The notes: generated by a model from the sequence alone, not told the origin. Shown: positions 34,702-44,725, numbered from the stretch's first letter. The stretch: DNA of 64,000 bases from Paenibacillus_G filicis (GCF_038070315.1 NZ_JBBPCC010000008.1:216519-280518), one strand, 5' to 3'. A program made the numbers and translations.

Positions 34702-36135
34702 ATGAAGCATCGCAGCCTTACGGGTCCTCTGGCAGGGATTTTGTTGCCGTATGGTGTATATGAGTGCTTTCGCCGCCTGCCGGAGCTGGATGCCAGCTTC
34801 GTGATGCCGCGGGGCCATTTCTATATCGTGAGCGCCGTTTCTTTCCTGGCGCTGATCGCCGCCATTCTGGTCGGCATTGCCGGCAACCGGCTGCGGAATA
34901 TCAAGGTTAGCTTTCTCGCCTTGTCGTTCATCTCGATGGCCGAGATCTTTATCGTGCACGGTCTGGCTACGCCCGGCTTTATCATGCATGCCGAGCACTT
35001 GCCGGGCGTAGCCGCCCAGGTCAGTGTGCTGCTTACTTCGCTATGGCTTTGCTTATCTACGCTTTCCTCCGACCACCCGCTTATCGGCTTTCTATCCCGC
35101 TACCAGCGTCTGCTTGTGCCCGTATGGACGACGGCTTTGGCTGGTTTGGGACTTGCCGGCCTGATGCTTCCCCGCCTCGCCGACTTGATTCCGATGGAGA
35201 ATCAAGGGGTGAAGGGTCTAATGGGCCTCCTAACTATCGCTCTCAACAGCTACGTCATCTACCGCTATTACCACGCTTACAGATATTCAAGATTTCCTCT
35301 GCAGATTGCGATCGTGTACAGCAGCGGCTGGCTCATCGTCTCCCAATATATTATGATCACGGGCGCGCAATGGCGCGTGAGCTGGTGGATCTATCACTTC
35401 CTGTTACTCGCTTCTATGCTTGTCATGCTGGTCGGCCTGTTGTCTCAATATAGTACCAATCGTTCGCTAGGCAGGACGGTCAGGGCGCTGTTCACGACCG
35501 ATCCGATGGAGCGTATCACAGGTAGCCTCTCTCCCAGCGTCAGATCACTCATGGCCGCTACAGAACAAAAGGATACATACACGGCCGGGCATAACTTCCG
35601 GGTGACGGTATATGCGCTGCGCCTTGCGGAGGAGCTTCGTCTGCCTCCGGAAGAGCTTCGTGCGCTGGCACAGGGAACCATCGTTCACGATGTCGGCAAA
35701 ATCCATGTGCCGGATGAAATTCTCAATAAGCCGGGGCGTCTCGACCCGGACGAGCGTCTCGTCATCGAGCGTCATCCCGTCAGCGGGTACGACATGTGCA
35801 GGGGGCTGGGCTTCATGAAGGAGGAGCTGGGAATTATCCGCTGGCATCATGAGAGATGGGACGGAACGGGATACCCCGACCGGCTGAAGGGGCAGCAAAT
35901 TCCACAGATGGCCCGGATTGTTGCGGTCGCGGACGTGTACGATGCGTTGACCTCCAGGCGGGCCTACCGGCAGGCGATGTCGCATCAGGAGGCGATGGCC
36001 TTCCTTCTCGCGCAGCGGGGAGTTCACTTCGATCCTGTCTGTGTCGACGCCTGGGAGCAGCTGTGCAGCCGAGACGCTTCCATCGCAGATTATGCGATGA
36101 AGCTGAATGAAAGGCCATCTTCGGCCTCCGTATAA
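34702..36135 (+). CDS. Membrane HD-GYP domain protein
   Basis: A 477-residue protein with seven or eight membrane helices in the first ~260 residues, then a cytoplasmic HD-GYP phosphohydrolase domain. Family motifs are visible: the HD pair in GTIVHDVGKIHVPDEILNKPGRL and the GYP motif in HHERWDGTGYPDRLKG. HD-GYP enzymes degrade cyclic di-GMP or related cyclic dinucleotides, affecting motility, biofilm and sporulation. The membrane part has no recognised ligand domain. The start at ATG 34702 follows AAAAGGAGA. Monocistronic, convergent with the next gene. Confidence 0.9.
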   Translation: MKHRSLTGPLAGILLPYGVYECFRRLPELDASFVMPRGHFYIVSAVSFLALIAAILVGIAGNRLRNIKVSFLALSFISMAEIFIVHGLATPGFIMHAEHLPGVAAQVSVLLTSLWLCLSTLSSDHPLIGFLSRYQRLLVPVWTTALAGLGLAGLMLPRLADLIPMENQGVKGLMGLLTIALNSYVIYRYYHAYRYSRFPLQIAIVYSSGWLIVSQYIMITGAQWRVSWWIYHFLLLASMLVMLVGLLSQYSTNRSLGRTVRALFTTDPMERITGSLSPSVRSLMAATEQKDTYTAGHNFRVTVYALRLAEELRLPPEELRALAQGTIVHDVGKIHVPDEILNKPGRLDPDERLVIERHPVSGYDMCRGLGFMKEELGIIRWHHERWDGTGYPDRLKGQQIPQMARIVAVADVYDALTSRRAYRQAMSHQEAMAFLLAQRGVHFDPVCVDAWEQLCSRDASIADYAMKLNERPSSASV

Positions 36136-36260
36136 CGAGGCGTCTAGCAGATCCGGAGACCGCTGGATGGGCTCTGCGGCGGCAGCAGGCCGACAATCCG
36201 GTCCCCGGAATTATCGGCCAATCGGACGGGCTGCTCGGGCGGCGCCGGATTTGGCCCGCG

Positions 36261-37748
36261 TTAAGGGGTCTTGAGGGAAGGGTTCTCTTCCTTCAACTGG
36301 CGGATACGCTTATTGATCGGCTCGATCACCGGCTCGGCCGGAGCCTGATCGGTCAGCTCGTACTTGCGCTTGAGGGCGGCGATGCGGCGAACGCTGGCGT
36401 TCAGCCTTTCTTCAGTCAGACGTCCTGCCGCCACCTCGCGCTTCAGAGCTTCCACGGCTTGGAGGGCCAGGTCGTATCCGTGCGCGATCATCACGATATC
36501 CGCACCGGCCTGAACCGCATTCACGGCGGCTTCCCCAATGCCCCGCTGATTGGCTATAGCACCCATCGTCAGGTCATCGGTGATGACGACGCCCTGGAAG
36601 CCCAGCTCCTCGCGCAGCAAGCCGGTCACGATTCGCGGAGACATGGAGGACGGATTATGCTCATCGAGCCCAGGCAGCAGCAGATGGGCGACCATGACGG
36701 CGTCCGCACCTCCGCTTATCGCTTGCCGGAACGGGATCAGCTCGAGCTGTCGCAGCTCGTCAAGCGACTTGCGTACGATCGGCAGCTCCACATGAGAGTC
36801 CGTTGCGGTATCCCCGTGACCGGGGAAATGCTTGACCACCGGCACGGTGTGCCGGGAAGCGATCCCTTCCATCGCCTGGACACCCAGATCGGCGACGACC
36901 TTGGCGTCTGGGCCGTAAGAGCGGGGTCCGATGACCGGATTGGATGGATTGTTGTTCACATCCAGCACCGGGGCGAAATCCATATTCATCCCAAGCACAT
37001 GCAGCTCTTCGCCCAGCAGCTCGCCGATGGTCCGGGCCAGCTGAGGATTTTTGAGCGCCCCGATACGGGCATTGTCCGGAAGCGCTGCGAACTCCGCAGG
37101 CAATCGGCTCACGGCTCCGCCCTCCTGATCGACACTTATCCATAGCGGCAGCGGCTGCCCACTGTTGGCGGTCTTCAGCTCCCGCACCAGTTCGAAGGTC
37201 TGACTCAGACTGGCGATATTGCGCTTATATAAGATGACTCCGCCGATATGACGGTCCTTGATGAAGGAGGCGCCCTGCTTGTCCAGCTTCTGGCCATCCA
37301 GGCCGATCAGGACAAGCTGGCCGATCTTTTCGTCCACGGTCATCTTCTCCACGATGGACTGTACCGGGTCGGCAGGCGGCTGGGGAGCCGCAGGAGGGGA
37401 AGCAGGCGGGTTTAAGTCGCCGATCCCGCCTCCCAATGCGTCGGATTTGGGCGGAGAGGCAGTTCCCGTAGAGCCTGAGCAGCCGGCTGTCACCGCGATC
37501 AGGCCGACCAGCACCAGCGCCAATAACCGTCGGGACATTCCTGGGTAGCGCTGCGGAAGCTCTGGCCGCTTTGCTTGCTTGGCCAACGCCTGTCTGCCAG
37601 CGTCTGGCCGTGAACTCCGCGCTCGGGCGCCTTCGTTCCCGCGCTCTTTCTTTCCCCCGTGTATATCCGCTCCGGCTCCCGCCTCCGGGCAGGGAAGCGC
37701 CGGATAGGCTGGCACAACTCTATCGCCACGCCCGTATTCTGGCCTCAT
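36261..37748 (-). CDS. nagZ: Glycoside hydrolase family 3 beta-N-acetylhexosaminidase, NagZ-like lipoprotein
   Basis: A GH3 enzyme releasing N-acetylglucosamine from cell-wall fragments. NagZ hallmarks are KHFPGHGDTATDSHVELP, with the His of the histidine/aspartate acid-base pair, and VITDDLTMGAI with the nucleophilic Asp. A lipoprotein signal ending VTAGC lies about 85 residues inside the longest frame. The start is ambiguous: ATG 37748 has a perfect GGAGGAG site but puts 70 odd, charged residues before the signal; ATG 37538 gives a normal lipoprotein but has almost no ribosome site. Length of the catalytic part matches Bacillus YbbD/NagZ. Confidence 0.87.
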   Translation of the reverse strand: MRPEYGRGDRVVPAYPALPCPEAGAGADIHGGKKERGNEGARARSSRPDAGRQALAKQAKRPELPQRYPGMSRRLLALVLVGLIAVTAGCSGSTGTASPPKSDALGGGIGDLNPPASPPAAPQPPADPVQSIVEKMTVDEKIGQLVLIGLDGQKLDKQGASFIKDRHIGGVILYKRNIASLSQTFELVRELKTANSGQPLPLWISVDQEGGAVSRLPAEFAALPDNARIGALKNPQLARTIGELLGEELHVLGMNMDFAPVLDVNNNPSNPVIGPRSYGPDAKVVADLGVQAMEGIASRHTVPVVKHFPGHGDTATDSHVELPIVRKSLDELRQLELIPFRQAISGGADAVMVAHLLLPGLDEHNPSSMSPRIVTGLLREELGFQGVVITDDLTMGAIANQRGIGEAAVNAVQAGADIVMIAHGYDLALQAVEALKREVAAGRLTEERLNASVRRIAALKRKYELTDQAPAEPVIEPINKRIRQLKEENPSLKTP

Positions 37749-37997
37749 ATCGCTCCTCCATGGCCGGTACTTCCCGTTTTCCCCCGTTATCTGCTGCATA
37801 CTGACACCAGCCTTTCCGTTCCTTATTCTTGTTTTCTAGTATACCAATATATGTCTTGCTGCATCCTCTTGCAGATGGAAACGAACCTTCCCCCTGGCCC
37901 GCCCGGATTCCTGCTCGTCCTGGGGCTCTCTTTTCTGGTATGATAAAAAAGGAAAATTAGGGAAACGAATTTGAGCGAGAAGAAGGGGGAATCCCGC

Positions 37998-39026
37998 ATG
38001 CGTATGGATCAAATAGGACCTTGGATTGAACGAATCCGTTCCAATATAGGGGAAGTCATCGTTGGCAAGGAGGCTGTCGTCGATTTGCTGCTGACGGCGC
38101 TGCTGGCCAACGGGCATGCCCTGCTTGAGGATGTGCCGGGCACGGGCAAGACGCTGCTGGCCAAGTCGCTGGCTCGTTCGCTCGACTGTACGTTTAAGCG
38201 CATTCAGTTCACGCCAGATCTGCTGCCTTCCGATCTGAGCGGTATTAATTTCTACAATCAACGTACGGGCCAGTTCGAATTCCGGCCCGGCCCGGTGTTT
38301 ACCGGCGTCCTGTTAGCCGATGAGATTAACCGAGCCACGCCGCGTACGCAATCCAGTCTGCTGGAGTGCATGGAGGAGCGCCAGATTACGATCGATGGGG
38401 TGACTCATCTTCTGGAGCGGCCGTTTCTCGTCATCGCCACGCAGAATCCGGTAGATAATCAGGGGACATTCCCGCTGCCTGAGGCTCAACTGGACCGTTT
38501 TCTGCTGAGGATCGAGATGGGGTATCCGACCTTCGAAGAAGGTGTGGGCATCCTGCTGCGTTTCCGGCAGGAACAGCCGCTTGAGCGCCTGCATGCCGTG
38601 GTCGCATCGGCTGAAGTCGTACAGGCCCAGCAGCTCGCCGCGGCGGTCAGGATCGACGAGGAGCTTGTCGGCTATATCGTCCGACTGGCCGAAGCATCCC
38701 GTCAGCTTCCCGATGTGGCGCTGGGCGTCAGCCCGCGAGGCTCGCAAGCTCTGCTGAAGGCCTCCCAGGCCTATGCGCTCGTACGCGGGCGGGATTACGT
38801 GACGCCGGACGATATCAAGGCGATGGCCGTTCCTGTGCTGGCCCATCGGCTGCAGCTGCAAGGAGGTCTCCGGGCGCGCGGCGGCAGCGGCCAGAGCGCC
38901 GAGACGGTTCGCCGGCTGCTGGCTGCGGTGGAGGTACCGGCGGAGCAGCATGGCCAGGGGGAAGCTAGCGGACGTGCCGAATCCGGCTGGACCGCATCGG
39001 CGGGAAGAACAGCAGGGGGCCGCTAG
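37998..39026 (+). CDS. MoxR-family AAA+ ATPase
   Basis: A 342-residue ATPase: Walker A EDVPGTGKT, Walker B GVLLADEINRATPRTQSSLLECMEE, sensor 1 FLVIATQNPVDNQGTFPLPEAQLDRF. MoxR ATPases act as chaperones that mature or activate protein complexes, usually with a DUF58 protein next door, as here. ATG 37998 has AAGGGGGAA seven bases upstream; the TTG at 37971 is unlikely. First gene of a three-gene operon. Confidence 0.93.
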   Translation: MRMDQIGPWIERIRSNIGEVIVGKEAVVDLLLTALLANGHALLEDVPGTGKTLLAKSLARSLDCTFKRIQFTPDLLPSDLSGINFYNQRTGQFEFRPGPVFTGVLLADEINRATPRTQSSLLECMEERQITIDGVTHLLERPFLVIATQNPVDNQGTFPLPEAQLDRFLLRIEMGYPTFEEGVGILLRFRQEQPLERLHAVVASAEVVQAQQLAAAVRIDEELVGYIVRLAEASRQLPDVALGVSPRGSQALLKASQAYALVRGRDYVTPDDIKAMAVPVLAHRLQLQGGLRARGGSGQSAETVRRLLAAVEVPAEQHGQGEASGRAESGWTASAGRTAGGR

Positions 39027-39029
39027 GCC

Positions 39030-40142
39030 ATGGGGATCCCTTCGCTGCTCTTCGGCACGGTGGTGGTGCTGACCCTACTGGCTCTGCTATACCGGGTGCG
39101 GGCGCTGAAGCATCTGGAGTATACGCGGCATTTCTCGAGGTCCATTGTCTATGCGGGGGACCGGATCGAGATGGTGGAGCGTATCGTCAACCGCAAGCTG
39201 CTGCCGCTGCCCTGGCTTCGGCTGGAATCCCTGATTGCACAGGGACTGGTCTTCGATTCGCAGACCAATCTGGATATCCGCAGTGGGGAGCTCTTTCAGA
39301 ACCATATCAGCCTGTTCAGCCTGCGTCCTTACCGTCAGATCACCCGGCGCCATCAGGTGCTATGTGCCAAGCGCGGGCTATACCGGCTCGATTCGGCCAC
39401 GATGACGACTGGCGATCCGCTGGGTCTGAACGTCGGCTCCATCCGTTTTGCACTGAAAGCGGAATTGCTCGTTTACCCGTGTCCGGCCGAGCTGGAAGAG
39501 CTGCCGCTTCCGGTGCGAAGCTGGCTCGGGGAGCTTCCCGTCCGCAGATGGGTTGCAGAGGATCCGTTTCTTACCTCCGGGGTGCGCGGCTACCGGCCGG
39601 GCGATCCGTTGTCGGCCGTCAATTGGAAGGCCACAGCCCGGACCGGTGAGCTGCAGGTGCACCGCAAGGACTATACCGCCGATCATCGGTTGATGATCGT
39701 GCTGAATCTGGATGTGTCGGAGGGCATGTGGAAGTCGGTCACCGACCCTGAGCGGATGGAGCTGGGGATCCGCTACGCTGCCTCCATAGCTGCCCATGCC
39801 GTACGTCATGGCATGGAGGTTGGGCTTATGTGCAACGGTAGGCTGCAAGGAGGCCCTGTCGCGCCGGTCCACCTGGCGCCGCGCGGAGGCGAGGCGCAGC
39901 TGACCGAGCTGCTGGAGCTGCTGGCGAAGCTGGAGCTCGAGACAGCCGATACGATCAACGGACTGCTGGAGCAAGAAGCGGGGCGCCTGGAGTCCGCTGC
40001 GGTGGAGGGAGTCGCGGATTATGTGCTCCTGACCTGCTACACCTCTGACCAACTGCTGGACAGGCTGGAGCGTCTGACCTGGCAAGGTGCCCGGATCGAG
40101 CAGCTGACGATCCCGGAAGTCCGAGAGGAGGAGTCGGCATGA
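39030..40142 (+). CDS. DUF58 (vWA-like) membrane-linked protein
   Basis: A 370-residue protein with one N-terminal membrane helix (about 2-20), a beta-rich region and the DUF58 core with RGYRPGDPLSAVNWKATARTGELQVHRKDY. A vWA/MIDAS-like pattern VLNLDVSEGM follows. DUF58 proteins are regular partners of MoxR ATPases and are thought to be the substrate or adaptor. Starts three bases after the MoxR stop and overlaps the next gene by four. Confidence 0.92.
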   Translation: MGIPSLLFGTVVVLTLLALLYRVRALKHLEYTRHFSRSIVYAGDRIEMVERIVNRKLLPLPWLRLESLIAQGLVFDSQTNLDIRSGELFQNHISLFSLRPYRQITRRHQVLCAKRGLYRLDSATMTTGDPLGLNVGSIRFALKAELLVYPCPAELEELPLPVRSWLGELPVRRWVAEDPFLTSGVRGYRPGDPLSAVNWKATARTGELQVHRKDYTADHRLMIVLNLDVSEGMWKSVTDPERMELGIRYAASIAAHAVRHGMEVGLMCNGRLQGGPVAPVHLAPRGGEAQLTELLELLAKLELETADTINGLLEQEAGRLESAAVEGVADYVLLTCYTSDQLLDRLERLTWQGARIEQLTIPEVREEESA

Positions 40143-41485
40143 GCAGCAAGCAACAAAGTCGCATTTCTGGTGGCAACGTTCTTCGATTATGGAGCTACGG
40201 GCTCATTGAAATGCTGCTGTTCCTGCCCGTCGGCCTGCTGGCGGCGACCTATGGATGGCCTCCTGCTGACCGTATGTGGCCCGATTCCTGGCTATGGCTG
40301 AGCGTGCTGCCGTTGCTGCTGCTGGTTGCCGCCTGGATCGCTGCCCGGTGTACGAGGCTATGGCAGCATCTATGGATAGCGCTGCTGATTGCTGTGCCAG
40401 CGGGCTTTCTGCTCGGCGGCACCGCCTATAGCCCGCTGATTCCTGTGCTCATCACAGCAGTTGCGCTGTATCTGGGGATGACGGCTGAAGGCAGAGCGGG
40501 AGCCTTTGCACTCTACGCCTCGGGGATGGGGGCATATGTCATAGCCGCCATAGCCTTCTCGTTCGTGCCGGAATTGTCGCCCTTGCTGCCTGTTCTGACG
40601 GCGGCTGGCTTGATCAGCTTGATCGTGGTCTTATTTTCTGCCAACGCCGTCTATATGCGAGCGGTCACGCTGTCCGGGAACCGTCCAGTGACGATAACGG
40701 CCTCCTTACGCCGTCATAACCGGCTGTATGTCACTGTGCTGCTTCTAGCGGTCATCGCCGTAGGAAGCTTGGGCGGAGCCGTATGGCAAGCGGTAAAGAC
40801 GCTGCTAGTCTGGCTGCTGAGCGGCAGCGCACGAACTCGCCGTGAAGCCGCACCGCTGCCGCCATTGGAGACGCCTCCTCCACAGCTGCCACCGCTGGTG
40901 CATCAGGAGCCTGGCTGGCTAGCCAAGCTGTTTAACGTCTTGTTCTACGTAATTGGGACCGGTGTGGTACTGGTTCTTCTCGTAGTTGGGCTTATCTGGC
41001 TGTATCGCAAGGCACCTGATCTGTGGAAGGCCTCGATCGGCCGTCTGCTGGCTCTGCTCCGGCGCTCCCCGGATCGTCAGGGAACAACCGGATATGTGGA
41101 TGAGGAGCAGGGCGTCTGGTCATGGGGTTCATTTAGCGGTCCGCTGGGGCGGTTATGGGGCGGGAGGCAGCGGCCGGGACGGAAGGAAGTCCGGTGGGAG
41201 GAGCTGCAGGATAGTGCCGAGCGCATCCGTTACTTGTACAGACGCTGGCTCCGCAAGAAGACGGAGCTGGGCTATATGCCCCGGCCGGAGCTGACTCCCC
41301 GGGAAACGGCTGCAGATATCGAGCGCTGGAGCAAGGAGCGCAAGGGTAAGAAGGGGGCAGGGGAAGCGGCATCCGGGCAGCCGGACCTGAATGAGACGCT
41401 GCTTGAGCTGTATGAGGACAGCCGATATGGAGGGAAGCGTCCGGGTGATGCCCGGGTAGAAGATTTGCGTCAGAAGCTGCGTTAA
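40139..41485 (+). CDS. DUF4129-domain membrane protein
   Basis: A 448-residue protein with about seven membrane helices in the first 245 residues, a Pro-rich periplasmic loop, a further helix at about 265-287 and a C-terminal DUF4129 segment (YLYRRWLRKKTELGYMPRPELTPRETAADIERWS). In most MoxR operons this gene is a membrane transglutaminase in which DUF4129 follows the catalytic domain; here the transglutaminase core is absent. Function unknown; presumably a membrane anchor for the MoxR/DUF58 complex. Confidence 0.85.
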   Translation: MSSKQQSRISGGNVLRLWSYGLIEMLLFLPVGLLAATYGWPPADRMWPDSWLWLSVLPLLLLVAAWIAARCTRLWQHLWIALLIAVPAGFLLGGTAYSPLIPVLITAVALYLGMTAEGRAGAFALYASGMGAYVIAAIAFSFVPELSPLLPVLTAAGLISLIVVLFSANAVYMRAVTLSGNRPVTITASLRRHNRLYVTVLLLAVIAVGSLGGAVWQAVKTLLVWLLSGSARTRREAAPLPPLETPPPQLPPLVHQEPGWLAKLFNVLFYVIGTGVVLVLLVVGLIWLYRKAPDLWKASIGRLLALLRRSPDRQGTTGYVDEEQGVWSWGSFSGPLGRLWGGRQRPGRKEVRWEELQDSAERIRYLYRRWLRKKTELGYMPRPELTPRETAADIERWSKERKGKKGAGEAASGQPDLNETLLELYEDSRYGGKRPGDARVEDLRQKLR

Positions 41486-41680
41486 GCTGAAGCGGAAGCT
41501 GATAGGGACAAGGCGGACTAAGTCAGAGGCCGAGGACTGGCGGCGCTTATAGAGGCAAGCAGGTTTCTTCTTCACGGCTGGCGGAAGCTGTGTGGGAAGC
41601 GGCTCCGGTGAAACAAGGGCATAGGATGTGCATATGCTGTATGTCGAGCTTGTCTCCATCCTGGATATGCATGCAAAAAG

Positions 41681-41713
41681 GAGGATCTTCTACCTGCAGA
41701 AGATCCTCTTTTT
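41681..41713. terminator. Strong bidirectional terminator
   Basis: Eleven-base perfect stem GAGGATCTTCT / AGAAGATCCTC, six-base loop, five A residues before and five T residues after. It separates the convergent DUF4129 and metallo-hydrolase genes. Confidence 0.92.
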
Positions 41714-41718
41714 CCAAG

Positions 41719-43029
41719 TTAAAGGCACAACTGATCCCCGGGCTGCAGCGAGCGCAATCCGGTAAAGCCCTCTGTCTCGAGCATCGCGCACAAGGCGTCT
41801 ATCGCCTTTGTGCCGGTATGGACGGGCACGGTCACGCCCCCGCCGAAGGCCCGGAGCATCCGCCGTACGTCACCGGCTCCCTGATGCACCTTGTAGCGGA
41901 GCTTGACGGCCTCGATGCTTCCCGTTGGAGCATCGGCATCGCCGGGCGGCTGCATCAGCAGGCGCTGGCCGAAGCTCCCTTCCGCGAGATGGCCGGTCAG
42001 AATGACGCAGCCGTGGCCGGAGGCGGTTAACCTGCGGTAGTAAGCCTGTGCGCGTGGGGATTGCAGCATGCCGTCGCTCGTCAGATAAAGCCCCGCCCGG
42101 TCCGGTGCGAACGCCTGGCTGCGCTGGTCCTCGTTATCGATGACCGTGAGATGGGGATGCACCAGGCAGCGGAGAATCCGCTCCCTGGCCCCGTCCCATA
42201 GCCACTCCGGGGCATCCAGCATCTGAGCGAGCGCGTCCACGACCTCGCGTTCGGCATTCAGGGCGGTGTCCGGGAACTGTTCGCTCGCCCATACGAGCAA
42301 ATCCTGCCCTCGTCCGAATGTTGGCACCGGAAGCAGTACGGAGCCGCCCCCGGTCAGCGTAAGCGAGATACGTTCAGCCAGCCTGTCCAGCTTGACGGCC
42401 TGCGCTTCCTCGTCGAGCCCATATGCGGCATCGATCAGGGATAGCTGGATCGGCGGCTGAACCCCATGCTCCTCTGGCAGCCGCTCCGGCCCGTCAGCTG
42501 CGAGCAGCAAGGACTCGGAGGTATAATCGCCGGAGAAGAAAACCCGCTCTCCGTCCAGCTCCAGCAGCAGCCAGACAGACCCCAGCAGGTGACCGCTGCG
42601 TCCCCAGCATACGCGGACGGAGGGAGCGGCGTCGATCCAGGTTCCCGGCGGTCCCGCATCCTCCAGATAGGCGAACTGGAGCGCAGCGATATGCTCCTCT
42701 TCGTAAGGCAGCTCAGCGCCTTGGCCTTTGACATAGCCAGACCAGGAGGAGAAATAAGCGCCGATCTGCTGTGCCGTGGCGCGGGTCGTCCATACCGGAC
42801 CCCGGTAGCCGTGCTTGATCAGCAGCGGCAGCGCGACCGAGTGATCCTCATGGGCATGGGACAGAAAGACGGCGTCAAGCCTCGCAGCCTGCGCGGGGTC
42901 GATCAGCGGATATTCCCCGGAGCCCGTCTTCTTGACGCCGCAATCCAGCAGCACCCGGCAATCGTTATGAAGCAAGTAATAGCTGGAGCGGCCATGTTCC
43001 CCGGCCCCTCCCCAGATGTCGAGTTGCAT
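41719..43029 (-). CDS. Metallo-beta-lactamase-fold hydrolase with beta-CASP-like region
   Basis: A 436-residue enzyme. Zinc-binding motif II is SHAHEDHS, followed by GRSGHLLGSVW (motif III) and FSGDYTSE (motif IV). The middle part with LPVPTFGRGQDLLVWASEQ and the C-terminal ILTGHLAEGSFG and VPVHTG resemble the beta-CASP nucleases of the RNase J/CPSF73 kind. It is therefore a possible RNA- or DNA-cleaving enzyme rather than a lactamase; the substrate is unknown. The ATG at 43029 lies just after the FbpB-like gene, six bases downstream, so it may be the last gene of that transcript. Confidence 0.85.
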   Translation of the reverse strand: MQLDIWGGAGEHGRSSYYLLHNDCRVLLDCGVKKTGSGEYPLIDPAQAARLDAVFLSHAHEDHSVALPLLIKHGYRGPVWTTRATAQQIGAYFSSWSGYVKGQGAELPYEEEHIAALQFAYLEDAGPPGTWIDAAPSVRVCWGRSGHLLGSVWLLLELDGERVFFSGDYTSESLLLAADGPERLPEEHGVQPPIQLSLIDAAYGLDEEAQAVKLDRLAERISLTLTGGGSVLLPVPTFGRGQDLLVWASEQFPDTALNAEREVVDALAQMLDAPEWLWDGARERILRCLVHPHLTVIDNEDQRSQAFAPDRAGLYLTSDGMLQSPRAQAYYRRLTASGHGCVILTGHLAEGSFGQRLLMQPPGDADAPTGSIEAVKLRYKVHQGAGDVRRMLRAFGGGVTVPVHTGTKAIDALCAMLETEGFTGLRSLQPGDQLCL

Positions 43030-43035
43030 TATGCA

Positions 43036-44703
43036 TCATTCCACTTTCTGTTTGCTTAATCGGTTGATGCCCAGCAGCATCAGGGTAGTTAGCCCGACGG
43101 AGACGACGGCCATGGCCATCCCGAGCGACACCTTGCCTTGCTCGAACTGGGCGAAAATATAAGTAGCTGACGTCTCCATGGAGGGCGGCAGGATCATCAG
43201 CGAAGCGACCAGCTCGCGGATGGAGATCGTGAAGGTCATCATCCAGCCGGCGAGCATGCCCGGGACGATCAGCGGCAGTACGATCCGGAGGAAGATATAG
43301 GCCGGCTTGCCCCCGAATACCCGCCCTGCCTGGAAGAGTGAGTCATCGAGCTGCGAGAAGTTGGCTTTGACATACTGCACGGTATAGGGCAGGAAAAAAA
43401 CCACATACGTCAGGACGACCATCCCATAGGTGTTGTACAGCGGAATTGGCATCCAGGGCGCATTCCACAGCAGAATCAAGCCGACCACGATTACAATGCC
43501 CGGGACGGTGTTGGGCAGCAGACTGAACAAATCCGTGATCCGCTGCGGCCACGTGCGGGATTGCTTGATCGTCAAAGCAAACCAGGTGCCCAGGATGACG
43601 GAAATGGTAGCCGCCACGAGGGACAGACTAAGACTGTTCAGCAGCGCCTGCATGCTCTTGGAGCCCCAGGTCAGAAGCTCGGCGTAGTGCTGAAGCGTGA
43701 GATTGTTCCAGGCGAGGCCGACCCCGCGCAGCTTCATCAGGGAAGCTGAGATGATGGAGAAGTAGGGCACCCCGATGGACAGCAGCAGCAGAGCCGCTAC
43801 ATAGCCCCAGACGATCAGCCCGGTCCAGGCGTTCAGCTGGTACTGCTTGGAACGGGTTCCCTTGCCTCCGACCAGACGGTAGGTATATCGCTGACTGATG
43901 ACGGATTGTCCGTACCAGAGCAGCAGGCAGGTGCCTAGCAGCACGGAGGCGAGTGCCGTAGCCTTGCCGAAATCGATCGGCCAGCTCGAAATGTACTTAT
44001 GAATCTCGGAAGTTAGCACATAGAACCCGATCCTGCGGCCAAAGGTAGCTGGCGTGCCGAACTCCGCAATTGTCTTGACGAAGACGAGCAGCGCACCCAT
44101 CGCATAGCTCGATACGAGCAGGGGCAGGATGATCCGACGGAACCGGTACAAGAACCGGCCTCCATGCACGGCCGCTGCCTCCTCACGGCTGCCGCCGATC
44201 TGCAGCAGCGCGTTGCGGAGAATCAGGTACAGGAACGGAAACAGATGCAGGCTCATGATCGCGACCATGCCGAACAGGCTGAAGAACTTGGGCGTCCAGC
44301 TGGCGGCTGCGGGCAGCAGCTGCTCCAGGTAGCCGTTCTTTTGCATGAACAGCATCCATCCCATCGAGCCGATATAAGGCGGCGTCATGAATGGAACCAG
44401 CAGGACGATATCCAGCCAGCCATGGCGGCCCAGACTTGTCTTGGCGACCATCCAGGCTAGCGGTAGAGCAAGCAAGGTGGCCCCGGCCACAACGAGCAGT
44501 CCGAGCCAGATCGAATTCAGGAATACTTCGCCCAGCTTATTCTCGAGGATCGCCCGCAGCGGGGCAGATAAGTCCAAGGCGCCGTCCGGATAGACGCTGG
44601 TCATAAAGATGAAAAAAAGCGGGACGACCACGAGCATCGCCAGAAGCAGCAAGGCGAGGGTCATCCCTAACGTTTTGAACGACATCAAGCTTCTATAAGG
44701 CAT
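43036..44703 (-). CDS. ABC importer permease, duplicated FbpB-type
   Basis: A 555-residue permease with about twelve membrane helices, built from two fused six-helix binding-protein-dependent domains, as in FbpB/AfuB iron or 2-aminoethylphosphonate systems. Two EAA-type loops are visible (REEAAAVHGGRFLYRFRRIILPLL and QAGRVFGGKPAYIFLRIVLPLIVPG). It works with the binding protein and ATPase upstream in the same operon. The substrate is most likely ferric iron or a phosphonate; sequence does not decide. Confidence 0.9.
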   Translation of the reverse strand: MPYRSLMSFKTLGMTLALLLLAMLVVVPLFFIFMTSVYPDGALDLSAPLRAILENKLGEVFLNSIWLGLLVVAGATLLALPLAWMVAKTSLGRHGWLDIVLLVPFMTPPYIGSMGWMLFMQKNGYLEQLLPAAASWTPKFFSLFGMVAIMSLHLFPFLYLILRNALLQIGGSREEAAAVHGGRFLYRFRRIILPLLVSSYAMGALLVFVKTIAEFGTPATFGRRIGFYVLTSEIHKYISSWPIDFGKATALASVLLGTCLLLWYGQSVISQRYTYRLVGGKGTRSKQYQLNAWTGLIVWGYVAALLLLSIGVPYFSIISASLMKLRGVGLAWNNLTLQHYAELLTWGSKSMQALLNSLSLSLVAATISVILGTWFALTIKQSRTWPQRITDLFSLLPNTVPGIVIVVGLILLWNAPWMPIPLYNTYGMVVLTYVVFFLPYTVQYVKANFSQLDDSLFQAGRVFGGKPAYIFLRIVLPLIVPGMLAGWMMTFTISIRELVASLMILPPSMETSATYIFAQFEQGKVSLGMAMAVVSVGLTTLMLLGINRLSKQKVE

Positions 44704-44725
44704 TCAATCACCGTCTTAGACGTAT

